Shown: piece by piece, positions 8,252-17,335 of the stretch
How the letters are laid out: each line of letters begins with the position of its first letter
Position numbering within the stretch: position 1 is the stretch's first letter
Origin: VRUE01 sp963844395
GTDB taxonomy: Bacteria > Actinomycetota > Thermoleophilia > Solirubrobacterales > 70-9
Assembly: GCA_963844395.1 (NCBI GenBank)
Contig: CAWJNX010000002.1
Location: 682,001 to 746,000, forward strand
Length of the DNA: 64,000 nt
Direction: 5' to 3'
Notes under the pieces: model-generated
Database searches by the model: none
Seen by the model: the letters and a program-made list of their open reading frames with translations, nothing else
Told to the model about the DNA's origin: nothing
Translations under genes and position numbers: made by a program

Positions 8252-8642
8252 TCAGTCGAGCTCGCCGACGAGCGTTGCGACCCGGCGCTCGATCTCATCG
8301 CGGGTCGCGCGGACCTCCTCCAACGGGCGGCCCTTCGGGTCGGGCAGGTCCCAGTCGAGGTAGCGCTTGCCGGGGATGTACGGGCACTCGTCGCCGCAGC
8401 CCATCGTCACGACGACGTCGGCCCACTCGGCGTCGGCGCGGCTCAGCTTGTGGGGGGTCGCGATCGCTCAGGTCGACGTCCAGCTCGGCCATCGCCTCGA
8501 CCACCTCGGGGTGGACGCGATCGCCGGGCGTCGTCCCGGCCGAGCGCGCCTCATGACGGTCGCCGGCGGCGCGGGCGAAGAGCGCCTCGCTCATCTGCGA
8601 GCGGCCGGCGTTGTGCAGGCAGACGAAGAGGACGCGCGCCAT
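8252..8642 (-). CDS. arsC: Low-molecular-weight phosphatase-type arsenate reductase (frameshift)
   Basis: 129 residues after correction. The start MARVLFVCLHNAGRSQMSEA contains the C-x5-R phosphatase/arsenate loop (Cys8 to Arg14). After the net +1 shift near 8455, inside a run of six C on the coding strand, it continues HKLSRADAEWADVVVTMGCG and DECPYIPGKRYLDWDLPDP, with the family's second and third cysteines. Thioredoxin- or mycothiol-linked reduction of arsenate to arsenite is the family role. It follows arsR, and DUF3817 follows it. The ATG at 8642 would overlap an arsR stop as TGATG if a further +1 error in arsR is removed. Confidence 0.8.
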
Positions 8643-9064
8643 CAGCAGACAGGCGGCAGCGGTCGGCTCCCCGGTCCGCCCGGATCCGAGCGGGATCGTC
8701 ACGCGGCGGGGCGAAGAGGCTTCGCGGACGGACTCGAGGGCGCCGGGCGTGAGGCTGAAGTAGCTGTAGGTGCCGCGACTCTCGCGTTCGACGATCCCGG
8801 CCTCGCGCGAGCTGCTTGAGGTGGTGGCTGACCGTCCCCTGGGAGAGCCCGAGCAGAGACTGCAGCTCGCAGACGCAGACCGACTCGCCATCGGCCCGCA
8901 GGAGCTGGTTGACGATCCGCAGCCGGTGACGGTCGGCGAGCGACTTGAGGACGGCCTCCAGCTCGGCGGCGCCGCTCGTCGTCCAGCGAGGCGCCGGCAA
9001 GCGGCGTGCAGCAGTCGATCACGGGAAGCTGTGCGGCCACGGAGAAGACAGTAGCACTATTCAT
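8642..9064 (-). CDS. arsR: ArsR-family metalloregulator (frameshifts)
   Basis: The true start is probably ATG 9064, giving MNSATVFSVAAQLPVIDCCT with the CC pair seen in actinobacterial ArsR. After a net +1 shift near 8985 follows ELEAVLKSLADRHRLRIVNQ and the metal-site helix SVCVCELQ, then LGLSQGTVSHHLKQL, the DNA-recognition helix. A second +1 shift near 8815 leads to REAGIVERESRGTYSYFSL, the wing. As written, the last frame runs without a stop into arsC. One more +1 correction would place a TGA overlapping the arsC ATG, so I annotate two genes, not a fusion. It should repress its own operon until arsenite binds the Cys pair. Confidence 0.75.
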
Positions 9065-9162
9065 CGATGGATCTCGATGAAGCTGAGCCGTCCGCGGCCG
9101 TCGTCGCTACCTTGGCCGCACGATGTTTCAGGAGTCGCTGACCGACACACGGGCGGCCGGTC

Positions 9163-10169
9163 GTGGAGGATTCGGCCCCACCCGCGGCCGAGGCGCCGCC
9201 GGTTGCTTCGGTGAGAGTGCCATTGCGCGAGCTGCAGGACGGGCGACCGGTCGGCGGCGTCTACGCGGTGCGGCAGCGCGAGCTGCGGCGCAAGCGCAAC
9301 GGCGAGCCCTGGCTGCGCCTGGCGCTCGGCGATGCCAGCGGCGGCGTCGAGGCCGTCTGCTGGGAGGACCCGGAGGGGCGCTACGCGCTCGCCGCCCCCG
9401 GCTCGGCCGTCTTCGTCACCGGCGTCTTCGAGGTCAGCGAGCGCTGGGGCATCGAAGATCAAGATCGCGGAGCTGCGCGAGGCGAGCGCCGGCGAGTACA
9501 CCACCGAGGACTGGCCACCGGGCCGGAGATCCCCTTCGATCGGCTCGAGGCCGAGCTGCGCCAGCTGCTCGAGACGGTCCAGGACCCGCAGCTCGGCGAC
9601 CTGCTCGACCGCTTCTTCGGGCGGGGCTCGGAGATCTGGGCGCGCTTCCGCGACGCGCCGGCGGCGAAGGTCTACCACCAGGCCTACCGCCACGGGCTGC
9701 TCGAGCACACCGTCTCGGTCGCCCAGGCGGTCAGCGCCGCCGCCAACTTCTTCCCCGGCATCGACCGCGAGGTCGCGGTGGCCGGCGCGCTGCTGCACGA
9801 CATCGGCAAGATCGAGGCCTACAACGACGACCCGCTGGCGATCGACCTGACCGACGCCGGCCGCCTGCAGGGCGAGATCCCGCTCGGCTACTACAGGGTG
9901 CGCCGCCAGATCGAGGAGATCCCCGGCTTCGACCCTCCCTCGCCCAGGCCGTCCTCCACATCATCCTCAGCCACCACGGCTCGCTCGAGCACGGCTCGCC
10001 GGTCGTCCCGGCGACGCGCGAGGCGGTCCTCGTCCACATGATCGACAACCTCGGCGGCCGCCTCGGCAGCTTCGACCGCCTCGAGCGCGAGCTCCCCGAC
10101 GGCGAGTCCTGGTCGAGCTTCGACCGCGCTCTGTCCGGCTCCGCCTACTTCGGCCAGCGCGCGGCTTAG
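9163..10169 (+). CDS. HD-domain 3'-5' exoribonuclease, YhaM-like (frameshifts)
   Basis: About 330 residues from GTG 9163. An N-terminal OB-fold region (VYAVRQRELRRKRNGEPWLR then LALGDASGGVEAVCW) precedes an HD metal-dependent phosphohydrolase domain: AYRHGLLEHTVSVAQAV, ALLHDIGKIEAY (the HD pair) and ILSHHGSLEHG. This architecture matches YhaM/CBF1 exonucleases that trim RNA or ssDNA. Frame changes occur near 9450, 9525 and 9940; the first two compensate, restoring SKIKIAELREASAGEYTTED, and the last restores the C-terminal half of the HD domain. It is divergent from arsR with about 98 bases between. The substrate is inferred from architecture only. Confidence 0.75.
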
Positions 10170-10237
10170 CCGCTTCCCGCCGCGCAAATTGCGGGGACTC
10201 GGCCTCCCCCACGGCAGGGCGCTCGGAGCGCCCCGAC

Positions 10238-10243
10238 TATCCT
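10238..10243 (+). promoter_or_regulatory. -10 box for a leaderless transcript (pafBC)
   Basis: TATCCT ends 7 bases before the GTG at 10251, and no Shine-Dalgarno sequence intervenes. This is the TANNNT pattern typical of actinobacterial leaderless mRNAs, in which transcription begins at the start codon. Confidence 0.5.
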
Positions 10244-10250
10244 GCGAAAC

Positions 10251-12311
10251 GTGGCTAAGGACACCGAGAAGCTGATCCGCCAGCTCTCGCTGATCTCCTT
10301 CCTGATGGCCCAGGGCAGGCCGGTCTCGGCTCTGGAGATCAAGCGCGAGGTCGAGGGCTACAGCGACATGAACGACGACGCTTTCGCGCGGCGCTTCTAC
10401 GCCGATCGCGCCGAGCTGGAGAGCCTCGGCATCCAGCTCGGGGTGGAGAAACCGGGCGAGGGGTTCTTCGAGGCCGAGCTCTACTCGCTGCCGCCGGAGA
10501 ACTTCTACCTCGACGCGATCAAGTTCACCGACGACGAGCTGGCCGCGCTCAGCACGGCGCTCTCGCTGCTCACCGACGGCGGCTTCGCCTACGCCGAGCC
10601 GCTGCGGCTCGCCCTGCAGCAGGTCGCCTGGGGCCATCCGAACCCGATCAGCGAGGGCGAGCGGGCGCCGGTCGAGATGGCGATGACGGCCTCGGCCGGC
10701 GGTCGCGACCTCTCCCAGCGCCTCTCCAAGATCGAGACCGCGATCTCGCGCCGCAAGACGATCGAGTTCACCTATTACACGATGGAGCGCGACGAGACCG
10801 AGAAGCGCAAGGTCGATCCCTTCCACCTCGTCTTCCGCGGCGGCCAGTTCTATTTGATCGGCCACTCGCACGAGCGCGACGCGGTCCGCGTCTTCCGCCT
10901 CTCGCGGATCCAGGGCAAGGTCGGCTACGCCTCGAAGGCCGAGCACGACTTCTCGCCGCCCGAGGACTTCGACCGCCGCGACTACGGCGGCCGCGCCGAC
11001 TGGCAGCTGGGGGAGATTCAGGGCAAGGCCAAGATCTTTCTCCGCGACCGCATCTCCTGGCTGATCGAGCGCGACTTCGGCGCCTACGGCGAGCTGCGGC
11101 CGGCGAAGAAGTCCGACGGCGCACCGGGCAAGGGGACGATCTTCGAGACCGAGTACGCCTCGCCCCGCGAGCTGATCGCCTGGGTGCTGCGCTGGCGCCA
11201 GAACGCCGCGGTGCTGGCGCCCGCCGAGCTGCGCGCGGAAGCCGAGGAGCGGCTGACGCTCCTCCACAGCCGCCACGAGAACGGCTTCGAGCCTGCGACG
11301 ACGGTCGAGCGTCCGCTGCGCGAGGCGCCGCGTCGCCCCCGCTCCAACGGCCGCGGCGAGGCGGCGATCCGGCCCGAGCGCTTCGCCCGCCTCGTCACCC
11401 TCGCCGGCATGCTGATCGACTCCGCCAAGAAAGGCGAGCGGCTGCGCGTCGCCGACCTGCGCGAGCGGCTCGAGCTGACCGCCGAGGAGCTGCAGGAGGA
11501 CATCGACCTGCTCAACGTCGTCAACTTCGGCGGCGGCACCTACGTCCTCTACGCCGAAATCCAGGGCGAGGAGATCGAGGTCGACTCCGAGCCCTACGGC
11601 GACAACTTCGCCCGCCCGGCGCGGCTGCTGCCGCTGGAGGCGAAGGCGCTGGTCGCGGCGATCGACCTCTTCGGCGACCACCTGCCGCAGGGCGGCCTGC
11701 AGAGCGCCCGCACGAAGATCGTCAAGGCGCTCGGCCACGACCCCTCCGAGGAGGGGCTGGAGATCGCCGCCGGCAGCGGCGGCGACGTCGAGGTGGCGCG
11801 CCTCGTCAACGAGGCGATCGGCTCTCGCCAGGTCCTCGAGATCCAGTACTACAAGGAGAACGAGGACCAGTTCACCAAGCGCCAGGTCGAGCCCTACCGG
11901 CTGGAGAACGGGCGCGAGGGCTGGTACGTCGAGTGCTACGACCTGACCAAAGAGGGCATCCGCCACTTCAAGCTCGACCGGGTCAAGGAGGCGGCGCCGA
12001 CCGGCGAGACGTTCGAGCCGCGGCCGGAGGTCGAAGAGATCGCCGGGGTCGAGGGCTGGATGACCGACGGCGAGGTGCCGACCGCGCAGGTCGCCCGCGT
12101 CTGGGTCTCGCCCGAGCGGGCCCGCTGGCTGCGCGAGGAGCGGACCGTGGTCGAGGAGCTGGCCGACGGCGCCGTCGTCGTCGAGCTGCCCTACGCGGGG
12201 ACGTCTTGGCTGGTGCGGGAGATCCTGCGCGGGGCCGGCGACCTGGTGGTGCTCGAGCCCGACGAGGCGCGCGAGGCGATCGCCAAAGAGGTCGCGGCGA
12301 GCGGCGCGTGA
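10251..12311 (+). CDS. pafBC: Fused PafB-PafC WYL-domain DNA-damage regulator
   Basis: 686 residues containing two complete HTH-WYL units. Unit 1 is about residues 1-350: an N-terminal winged helix beginning EKLIRQLSLISFLM, then the WYL core (IEFTYYTMERDETEKRKVDP, FYLIGHSHERDAVRVFRLSR). Unit 2 is about 375-680: RFARLVTLAGMLIDSAKKGE, then LEIQYYKENEDQFTKRQVEP, GWYVECYDLTKEGIRHFKLD. In mycobacteria separate PafB and PafC activate LexA-independent repair genes when ssDNA is present; single-chain fusions are known in other Actinobacteria. A 111-bp inverted repeat follows directly. Here it is not beside pup/proteasome genes, its usual neighbours. Confidence 0.85.
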   Translation: MAKDTEKLIRQLSLISFLMAQGRPVSALEIKREVEGYSDMNDDAFARRFYADRAELESLGIQLGVEKPGEGFFEAELYSLPPENFYLDAIKFTDDELAALSTALSLLTDGGFAYAEPLRLALQQVAWGHPNPISEGERAPVEMAMTASAGGRDLSQRLSKIETAISRRKTIEFTYYTMERDETEKRKVDPFHLVFRGGQFYLIGHSHERDAVRVFRLSRIQGKVGYASKAEHDFSPPEDFDRRDYGGRADWQLGEIQGKAKIFLRDRISWLIERDFGAYGELRPAKKSDGAPGKGTIFETEYASPRELIAWVLRWRQNAAVLAPAELRAEAEERLTLLHSRHENGFEPATTVERPLREAPRRPRSNGRGEAAIRPERFARLVTLAGMLIDSAKKGERLRVADLRERLELTAEELQEDIDLLNVVNFGGGTYVLYAEIQGEEIEVDSEPYGDNFARPARLLPLEAKALVAAIDLFGDHLPQGGLQSARTKIVKALGHDPSEEGLEIAAGSGGDVEVARLVNEAIGSRQVLEIQYYKENEDQFTKRQVEPYRLENGREGWYVECYDLTKEGIRHFKLDRVKEAAPTGETFEPRPEVEEIAGVEGWMTDGEVPTAQVARVWVSPERARWLREERTVVEELADGAVVVELPYAGTSWLVREILRGAGDLVVLEPDEAREAIAKEVAASGA

Positions 12312-12323
12312 GTGTGGGCCCCA

Positions 12324-12434
12324 AGCCGATCCCGGTAGGGGTTCCACTTAACTTTTTTTGATGACCGTGGGCGGCCGTCCGAGGGCGTGGTCGCAAAAAA
12401 AGTACAAGACGTTCCACCCCTACCGGGATCGGCT
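12324..12434. repeat. 111-bp nested inverted repeat between pafBC and MBL gene
   Basis: Outer arms of 19 bp are perfect (AGCCGATCCCGGTAGGGGT at 12324-12342, complement at 12416-12434). Inner arms of 10 bp are also perfect (ACTTTTTTTG at 12351-12360, CAAAAAAAGT at 12394-12403), separated by short unpaired stretches, with a 33-base GC-rich centre. It begins 12 bases after the pafBC stop and ends 5 bases before the GTG of the next gene, filling the whole intergenic gap. It may be a terminator, a structured RNA or a small palindromic element. Confidence 0.8.
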
Positions 12435-12439
12435 CTGAC

Positions 12440-13162
12440 GTGGCTCACGCGCCTGGACACGGGGAGATTCTGAGAATCGTTGCGCCCAACCCGGGACCGA
12501 TGACTGGCGAGGGGACCAACACCTATTTGTATGGGGCGGGACCGTGTGTCGTGATCGATCCCGGGCCGGACGATGCCGGGCATCTGGAGGCGGTTCGCGC
12601 CGCCGCCGAGGAGCGTGGGGGGATCGGGCTCATCCTGCTGACCCACAGCCACGGCGACCATGCCGATGGGGCGGGGCGCCTCCCAGGCGAGGTCATTCTC
12701 CCCGGCGATCGCGAGGAACACGCCGGCCTGCGGGCGATCGCGACCCCCGGCCACGCCGCCGACCACGTCTGCCTCCTCACCGCCGACGGCGTTTGCTTCA
12801 GCGGCGACCTGGTGCTCGGTGAGGGCTCGACCTTCGTCCCGCCCGACGGCGGCTCGCTCGCCGCCTACATGGACTCGTTGCGCCGCATGCAGGCCGAGGA
12901 GACCGAGCTGATCTGCCCCGGCCACGGCCCCTGGGTCACCGATCCCGCCGCGAAGCTGGCCGAGTACGTCGAGCACCGCGAGATGCGCGAGCGCCGCCTC
13001 GTCGCCGCCCTCGAGCGCGGCGAGCGCTCCCGCGAGGCGTTACTCGCCGAGGTCTGGGACGACGTCCCAGCCGAGATGCGCCCAGCCGCCGCGCTGGTCA
13101 TGGAGGCGCACCTGCAGAAGCTGGAGGCTGAGGGACGGCTGCCGGGCGGGCTGGAGGCCTGA
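12440..13162 (+). CDS. Metallo-beta-lactamase-fold hydrolase, LACTB2/RNase-like
   Basis: 240 residues from GTG 12440. The zinc-binding signature THSHGDHADG gives His69, His71, Asp73 and His74. A second histidine is in TPGHAADHVCLL, the bridging aspartate in CFSGDLVLGEGSTF, and the third histidine in ICPGHGPWV. The last 60 residues (RERRLVAALERGERSREALL onward) form the winged-helix tail seen in LACTB2-type endoribonucleases. Human LACTB2 cuts single-stranded RNA, but bacterial relatives are mostly annotated only as MBL hydrolases. The gene begins just after a long inverted repeat, which may block read-through from pafBC or fold across its start. Confidence 0.8.
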   Translation: MAHAPGHGEILRIVAPNPGPMTGEGTNTYLYGAGPCVVIDPGPDDAGHLEAVRAAAEERGGIGLILLTHSHGDHADGAGRLPGEVILPGDREEHAGLRAIATPGHAADHVCLLTADGVCFSGDLVLGEGSTFVPPDGGSLAAYMDSLRRMQAEETELICPGHGPWVTDPAAKLAEYVEHREMRERRLVAALERGERSREALLAEVWDDVPAEMRPAAALVMEAHLQKLEAEGRLPGGLEA

Positions 13163-13183
13163 GCCGCCCGGCAGCCGCTGTGG

Positions 13184-14683
13184 CTACCGCCCGCCCACGT
13201 AGCGGGCGAGGGCGAAGGCGCTGCCCGTAGCGGGACCCGAGAAGGTGCCGCCGCCGACGATCCGGCCCTTGCCGTCGATCAGGATCTCGGTGCCCCGGAC
13301 GTTCGTCCTCCGACCGAAGCCGGTCGTGACACGGCCGCGCCGCCCGAAGTCGCCGTCGGGATTGCCCCCCGCCGTCAACCGCAGCAGCAGGAACCGGGAG
13401 CTGGGCGCCTTCTTGCCCCTTCGCTTCGGGAAGACGGTGCCGACCAGCAGCACCCGACCCTTTCGGTCAGCGGCGATCGAGGCCACCGAACCGCGTTTGG
13501 GAAGCGACAAGTCGGCTTGGCCGGCCGTCCCAAAGCCAGTATCGAACGAACCGTTTGCGCGCAGGCGTACGACCTCGCCGCGCGACTCGACCCACTTGCC
13601 GCGGACCAGTTCGATATTGCGCACGAGAAGCACGAGCTTGCCTCCCGGGGCTGCCGCGATCTCGGCCACTCGGGTGAAGCGGCGCGAGAAGAACCCGTTG
13701 CTGCCGAAGCCCTGGTTGAGGTTGCCGTCGCCAGCCAGGTTCACCAGGACGGATGGATTTTCCGGCCCGCCACGCCGGCAGGACTCGACCTTGGCGCCGC
13801 CGGAGAGGACGCCGCCCCCCGAAGTCATCGTCGGCGAGCCGAGCCACGAAAGGCCGCCGATCGTCCGCAGGCCGCTGCCCGCGAAGGTCTGGTCAGGCGC
13901 CCCATTGACGGTCAGCCGCGCTACGAAGGCCTGGGACCCTTCGTAGCGGGTGGCGTCTTCGCCGCTGCGGACGACCGCTCCGCCGCATCCGCCGACTTCC
14001 TCGACGGCGCTTCCGGTCACCACCGGCCGGTCGGCTCCGTCGACGGTCAGACCGACGACGCCGACCGCCGCTTCGGGGTACGACTGCCCCTCGAAGGTGG
14101 CCGGTTTGGCGCCGAAGTCGGTGTTGACCGTTCCTGCACTGCCGAAGCTGGGGTCGGGTTCGCCGCTGGGCAGGTAGCGACTGATCGTCGCCTTGCTGGG
14201 AATCGGACCAGGGGCCGGCGGACCGATCATCCCCACCCGGGCGACCGGTTTGGTCGTGCCTGCGACCAGCACGCGCCCCTGCGAGTCCACCGCGATGTCC
14301 GCGAGCTGGAAGCGGAAACCCTGCACGCCTTCGATCGGCACGGCGCCGCCGCCGCCGAAGCGAGGATTGCGCCGCCCATTGGGCAGATACATGACGATCG
14401 CCTTCCCGTTGGCGGCGACGATCTTGTTGCCGCGCGCCACGGCAACCGCGACCCTGCCGGATGCGAATTCGAAAGGCATCCTGTACTGGACGTAGTCCCC
14501 GCCTTCGGCCTGCGGCAGGACGGTGACCACCTTGCCGTCGCCATTGAAGCCGCGGTCCAGTTTCCCGGCCTTGCCAACGGCGGGCGCCGGCGCCACGGCC
14601 AGAAGGCACGCGGCGATGGCGAGGCCCCATGCTGCGGTGGCGCTGCGCGGCCGCGGTCGGATCAGGGTGGTCGAGGTTCTCAT
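13184..14683 (-). CDS. Secreted delta-60 repeat protein
   Basis: 499 residues from ATG 14683, preceded by GGGAGAG. A signal peptide (TAAWGLAIAACLLAVAPAPAV) is followed by at least seven copies of the delta-60 repeat, each with a D-x-x-F-G-x-x-G core: LDRGFNGDGKVVT, RNPRFGGGGAV, PDPSFGSAGTV, PDQTFAGSGL, LNQGFGSNGFF, FDTGFGTAGQA and PDGDFGRRGRVTTGFG. Between them are beta-propeller-like strands such as IAVDSQGRVLVAGTT. Such proteins are extracellular and mostly uncharacterised. An upstream ATG at 14827 would overlap the divergent acylase gene and put the leader inside the protein, so I reject it. It is divergent from the acylase across about 158 bases. Confidence 0.85.
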   Translation of the reverse strand: MRTSTTLIRPRPRSATAAWGLAIAACLLAVAPAPAVGKAGKLDRGFNGDGKVVTVLPQAEGGDYVQYRMPFEFASGRVAVAVARGNKIVAANGKAIVMYLPNGRRNPRFGGGGAVPIEGVQGFRFQLADIAVDSQGRVLVAGTTKPVARVGMIGPPAPGPIPSKATISRYLPSGEPDPSFGSAGTVNTDFGAKPATFEGQSYPEAAVGVVGLTVDGADRPVVTGSAVEEVGGCGGAVVRSGEDATRYEGSQAFVARLTVNGAPDQTFAGSGLRTIGGLSWLGSPTMTSGGGVLSGGAKVESCRRGGPENPSVLVNLAGDGNLNQGFGSNGFFSRRFTRVAEIAAAPGGKLVLLVRNIELVRGKWVESRGEVVRLRANGSFDTGFGTAGQADLSLPKRGSVASIAADRKGRVLLVGTVFPKRRGKKAPSSRFLLLRLTAGGNPDGDFGRRGRVTTGFGRRTNVRGTEILIDGKGRIVGGGTFSGPATGSAFALARYVGGR

Positions 14684-14841
14684 CTCTCCCTTTCGGTAGG
14701 TGACGGCGATGTGCGGTTCCCACAACACGGGGCTGGCGAAAAGTATCGATCGGTACCCAAATCTTCTTCGGAAACCAGATTTGGCCAGCCAGCCAGTTTC
14801 CTGATACACACTGGCTAATGAGTGCACGAGGGAACAGAGGC

Positions 14842-17208
14842 ATGGCCGAGACGGGCCTGCTGGTAGGAGCGACGGGAATCGGCCTGGCCGGGGTTGCGAT
14901 CGGCGCCCTCTGGCACTGGCTAGCGCGGCGTCCGCTGCCCAAGCAGAAGGGGACGATCGAGCTGGCCGGGCTGGAGGGGAAGGTGCGGGTGCGGCGCGAT
15001 CGCTGGGGGGTGCCCCACATCGAGGCCGGCAGCGCCGCCGACCTCTGGTTCGCCGAGGGCTTCTGCCATGGCCAGGACCGGCTCTGGCAGCTCGACTTCT
15101 ACCGCCGTGTCGTCTGCGGCCGGGTCTCGGAGTTCGCCGGCGAGGAGGGGCTGCCGGTCGACCGCCTGCTGCGAACGCTGGGCATGCGGCGCGCCGCCGA
15201 ACGGGAGGAGGAGGCGCTTGAGCCCGAGCTGCGCGCCCTGCTCGAACGCTTCTGCGAGGGGGTCAACGCCGCGGCTGCGAGCGCCAAGGCGCCGCCTTTC
15301 GAGATGCAGCTGTTGCGGCTCGAGTTCGAGCCCTGGCGCCCGGCCGACATCCTCGGCCTCGGCAAGCTGCTCGCCTTCGGCCTCTCGACCAACTGGGAGA
15401 AGGAGCTGCTGCGCTCCGACATGACGCGCGAGCTCGGTCCCGAGCTGGCGGCCCGGCTCGACCCCGGCTACCCGGCCGACAACCCGATCGTCACCTCCGA
15501 ACCCTGGTCGGGCGACGGCCTCGGCCTGGCCGAGCAGATCGACGCGGTGCGCCGCGGGATCGGCCTCGCCGCCGAGGCGAGCGGCTCCAATAACTGGGCG
15601 GTGAGCGGTGCCCTCAGCGCGACCGGCTCGCCGCTGCTGGCCGGCGATCCCCACCTGCCGCCGAGCATGCCCGGCATCTGGTACCAGGTCGGCCTCACGC
15701 TCGGCGACCGCACCGTCCGCGGCGCCTCGCTGCCGGGGATGCCCGGCGTCTACATGGGCCAGAACGACGACGTCGCCTGGACCTTCACCAACGTGATGGC
15801 CGACGTCCAGGACCTCTTCGTCGAGCGGATCGAGGGCGATCGCTACCGCTTCGAGGACGAGTGGCGGCCGCTGGAGATCGTGCGCGAGGAGATCGCGGTC
15901 AAGGGGCGCGACGCGCCCGAGGTCCTCGACATCCGCATCACCCACCACGGCCCGATCGTCAACGAGGCGCTCGGCGCCGACGACGCCGAGCCGCTCGCCC
16001 TGCGCTGGATCGCGCTCGACCGCCCGACCGCCTTCACGGGGATGTTCGAGCTGCACGAGATCCGCTCCGGCCCGGAGCTGGTCGCCAAGCTGGAGGGTCA
16101 CACCTCGCCCGCCTCGAACCTGGTCTGGGCCGACCGCCACGGCTCGATCGGCTACAAGCTGATCGGGCGGCTGCCGCTGCGCCGCGGCGGCTGTCCCGAC
16201 CTGCCGAAGCCGGGCTGGAGCGGCGAGTTCGAGTGGGACGGGACGGTCCCCTACGAGGAGCTGCCCGAGGAGACCGATCCCGAGCGCGGCTTCCTGATCA
16301 CCGCCAACAACCGGATCGTCGGCGACGAGTACCCGCACCACATCACCAGCGACTGGCTCGACGGCTACCGGGCGCGGCGGATCGAGGAACTGCTGCGGGC
16401 GAGCGACGAGCACGACGTCGAGGGCTTCGAGGCAATGCAGTCCGACAACCTCTCGATCCCCGGCCTGGAGGCGGCGCGCCGGCTGGGCCGGTTGACGCCG
16501 ACCGGCCAGCGCGAGCTGAGCGCGATCGAGCGGCTGCGCAGCTGGGACGGACGGCTCGACCCGGGCACGATCGCCGGCACGATCTACCAGGCCTTCCTGC
16601 TGCGGCTGGGGCGCGAGTTCGCCCGCGCCGCGATCGGCGACCGCGACCTCTGCGAGCGCTGGCTCGACCGCGCCGACAACGGCTTCACGCCCCACGTCAC
16701 TTCGCCCTGGCGCTGGCACTCGCACCTGATGAAGCTCTGGGAGGAGGGTGACGAGGAGCTGATCGGCCGGCCCTGGGACGACCTCGTGCTGGAGGCGCTG
16801 GCCGGCGCCCTCGACGACCTCGCCGATCGCTTCGGCCCCGACCCGGAGGGCTGGCGTTGGGGCCGCGTCCACGAGATGGAGTTCCCCCACCCGCTGGGCG
16901 AGGCGAACCCGCTGCTGCGCAAGCTGCTCAACCGCCGCCTCAAGGCGGGCGGCGCCCAGGAGACGGTGAGCCAGATCGCCTACGACCCGAACGATCCCTA
17001 CAAGGCCGTCTGGGCGCCGAGCTGGCGGATGGTCGCCGACCCGACCGACCCCGGCCGCTCGCGCTGGCAGATGTTCACCGGCCAGTCCGGCCACCCCGCC
17101 AGCCCCCACTACGACGACCTGCAGGCCGACTGGCTCGAGGGCCGCACCCAGCCAATGGTCGGCGAGGGGCCATGGCGGGAGCTGGACCTCGTGCCGACCT
17201 CCGCCTGA
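14842..17208 (+). CDS. Penicillin acylase family N-terminal-nucleophile amidase
   Basis: 788 residues from ATG 14842, with GAGGGA nine bases upstream; another ATG at 14818 adds eight residues. An N-terminal membrane anchor (LLVGATGIGLAGVAIGALWH) precedes the alpha chain (RDRWGVPHIEA, then FAEGFCHGQDRLWQLDFYRR). The autocatalytic cleavage site is G-S-N-N-W, with Ser249 as the new N-terminal nucleophile of the beta chain. Further family segments are LLAGDPHLPPSMPGIWYQV and a C-terminal FTGQSGHPASPHYDD. Relatives hydrolyse N-acyl-homoserine lactones, penicillins or acylated lipids; the substrate here is not evident. It is predicted to face the outside of the membrane. Confidence 0.9.
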   Translation: MAETGLLVGATGIGLAGVAIGALWHWLARRPLPKQKGTIELAGLEGKVRVRRDRWGVPHIEAGSAADLWFAEGFCHGQDRLWQLDFYRRVVCGRVSEFAGEEGLPVDRLLRTLGMRRAAEREEEALEPELRALLERFCEGVNAAAASAKAPPFEMQLLRLEFEPWRPADILGLGKLLAFGLSTNWEKELLRSDMTRELGPELAARLDPGYPADNPIVTSEPWSGDGLGLAEQIDAVRRGIGLAAEASGSNNWAVSGALSATGSPLLAGDPHLPPSMPGIWYQVGLTLGDRTVRGASLPGMPGVYMGQNDDVAWTFTNVMADVQDLFVERIEGDRYRFEDEWRPLEIVREEIAVKGRDAPEVLDIRITHHGPIVNEALGADDAEPLALRWIALDRPTAFTGMFELHEIRSGPELVAKLEGHTSPASNLVWADRHGSIGYKLIGRLPLRRGGCPDLPKPGWSGEFEWDGTVPYEELPEETDPERGFLITANNRIVGDEYPHHITSDWLDGYRARRIEELLRASDEHDVEGFEAMQSDNLSIPGLEAARRLGRLTPTGQRELSAIERLRSWDGRLDPGTIAGTIYQAFLLRLGREFARAAIGDRDLCERWLDRADNGFTPHVTSPWRWHSHLMKLWEEGDEELIGRPWDDLVLEALAGALDDLADRFGPDPEGWRWGRVHEMEFPHPLGEANPLLRKLLNRRLKAGGAQETVSQIAYDPNDPYKAVWAPSWRMVADPTDPGRSRWQMFTGQSGHPASPHYDDLQADWLEGRTQPMVGEGPWRELDLVPTSA

Positions 17209-17232
17209 GCACGATCTTGCAGACGACGTGTA

Positions 17233-17267
17233 TGACGTTAACCACCCACTATGGGTGGTTAACGTCA
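17233..17267. terminator. Perfect 16-bp hairpin with 3-base loop
   Basis: TGACGTTAACCACCCA, a CTA loop, and the exact complement form a very stable hairpin 25 bases after the acylase stop and 69 before the next start. No T-run follows. The TTAACC-CCC-TATGGGTGGT core also appears inside the hairpin at 4687-4736, so the two may belong to one repeat family. A U-less terminator or an operator are both possible. Confidence 0.6.
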
Positions 17268-17335
17268 GTCGGGTCCGAATGGCGTGGGTTCGATGCAAAG
17301 CGAATCGAGCCGCGCCGGGAGTGGTTGGGGCAGGT

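Noticed and set aside
8252..9064. Possible ArsR-ArsC fusion protein
   Set aside because: The frames join as written, but one further +1 correction gives TGATG between the two genes, matching other coupled pairs here and the other +1 errors in this segment.
149..10169. Programmed +1 translational frameshifting
   Set aside because: The breaks occur in too many unrelated genes and lack a common slippery sequence or stop codon at the shift, so sequence error is preferred unless reads confirm them.
9891..12347. 818-codon minus-strand frame
   Set aside because: Shadow of pafBC; no conserved segments, and it would run through a long inverted repeat.
14920..17298. 792-codon minus-strand frame
   Set aside because: Shadow of the penicillin-acylase gene; composition and lack of motifs show it is not coding.
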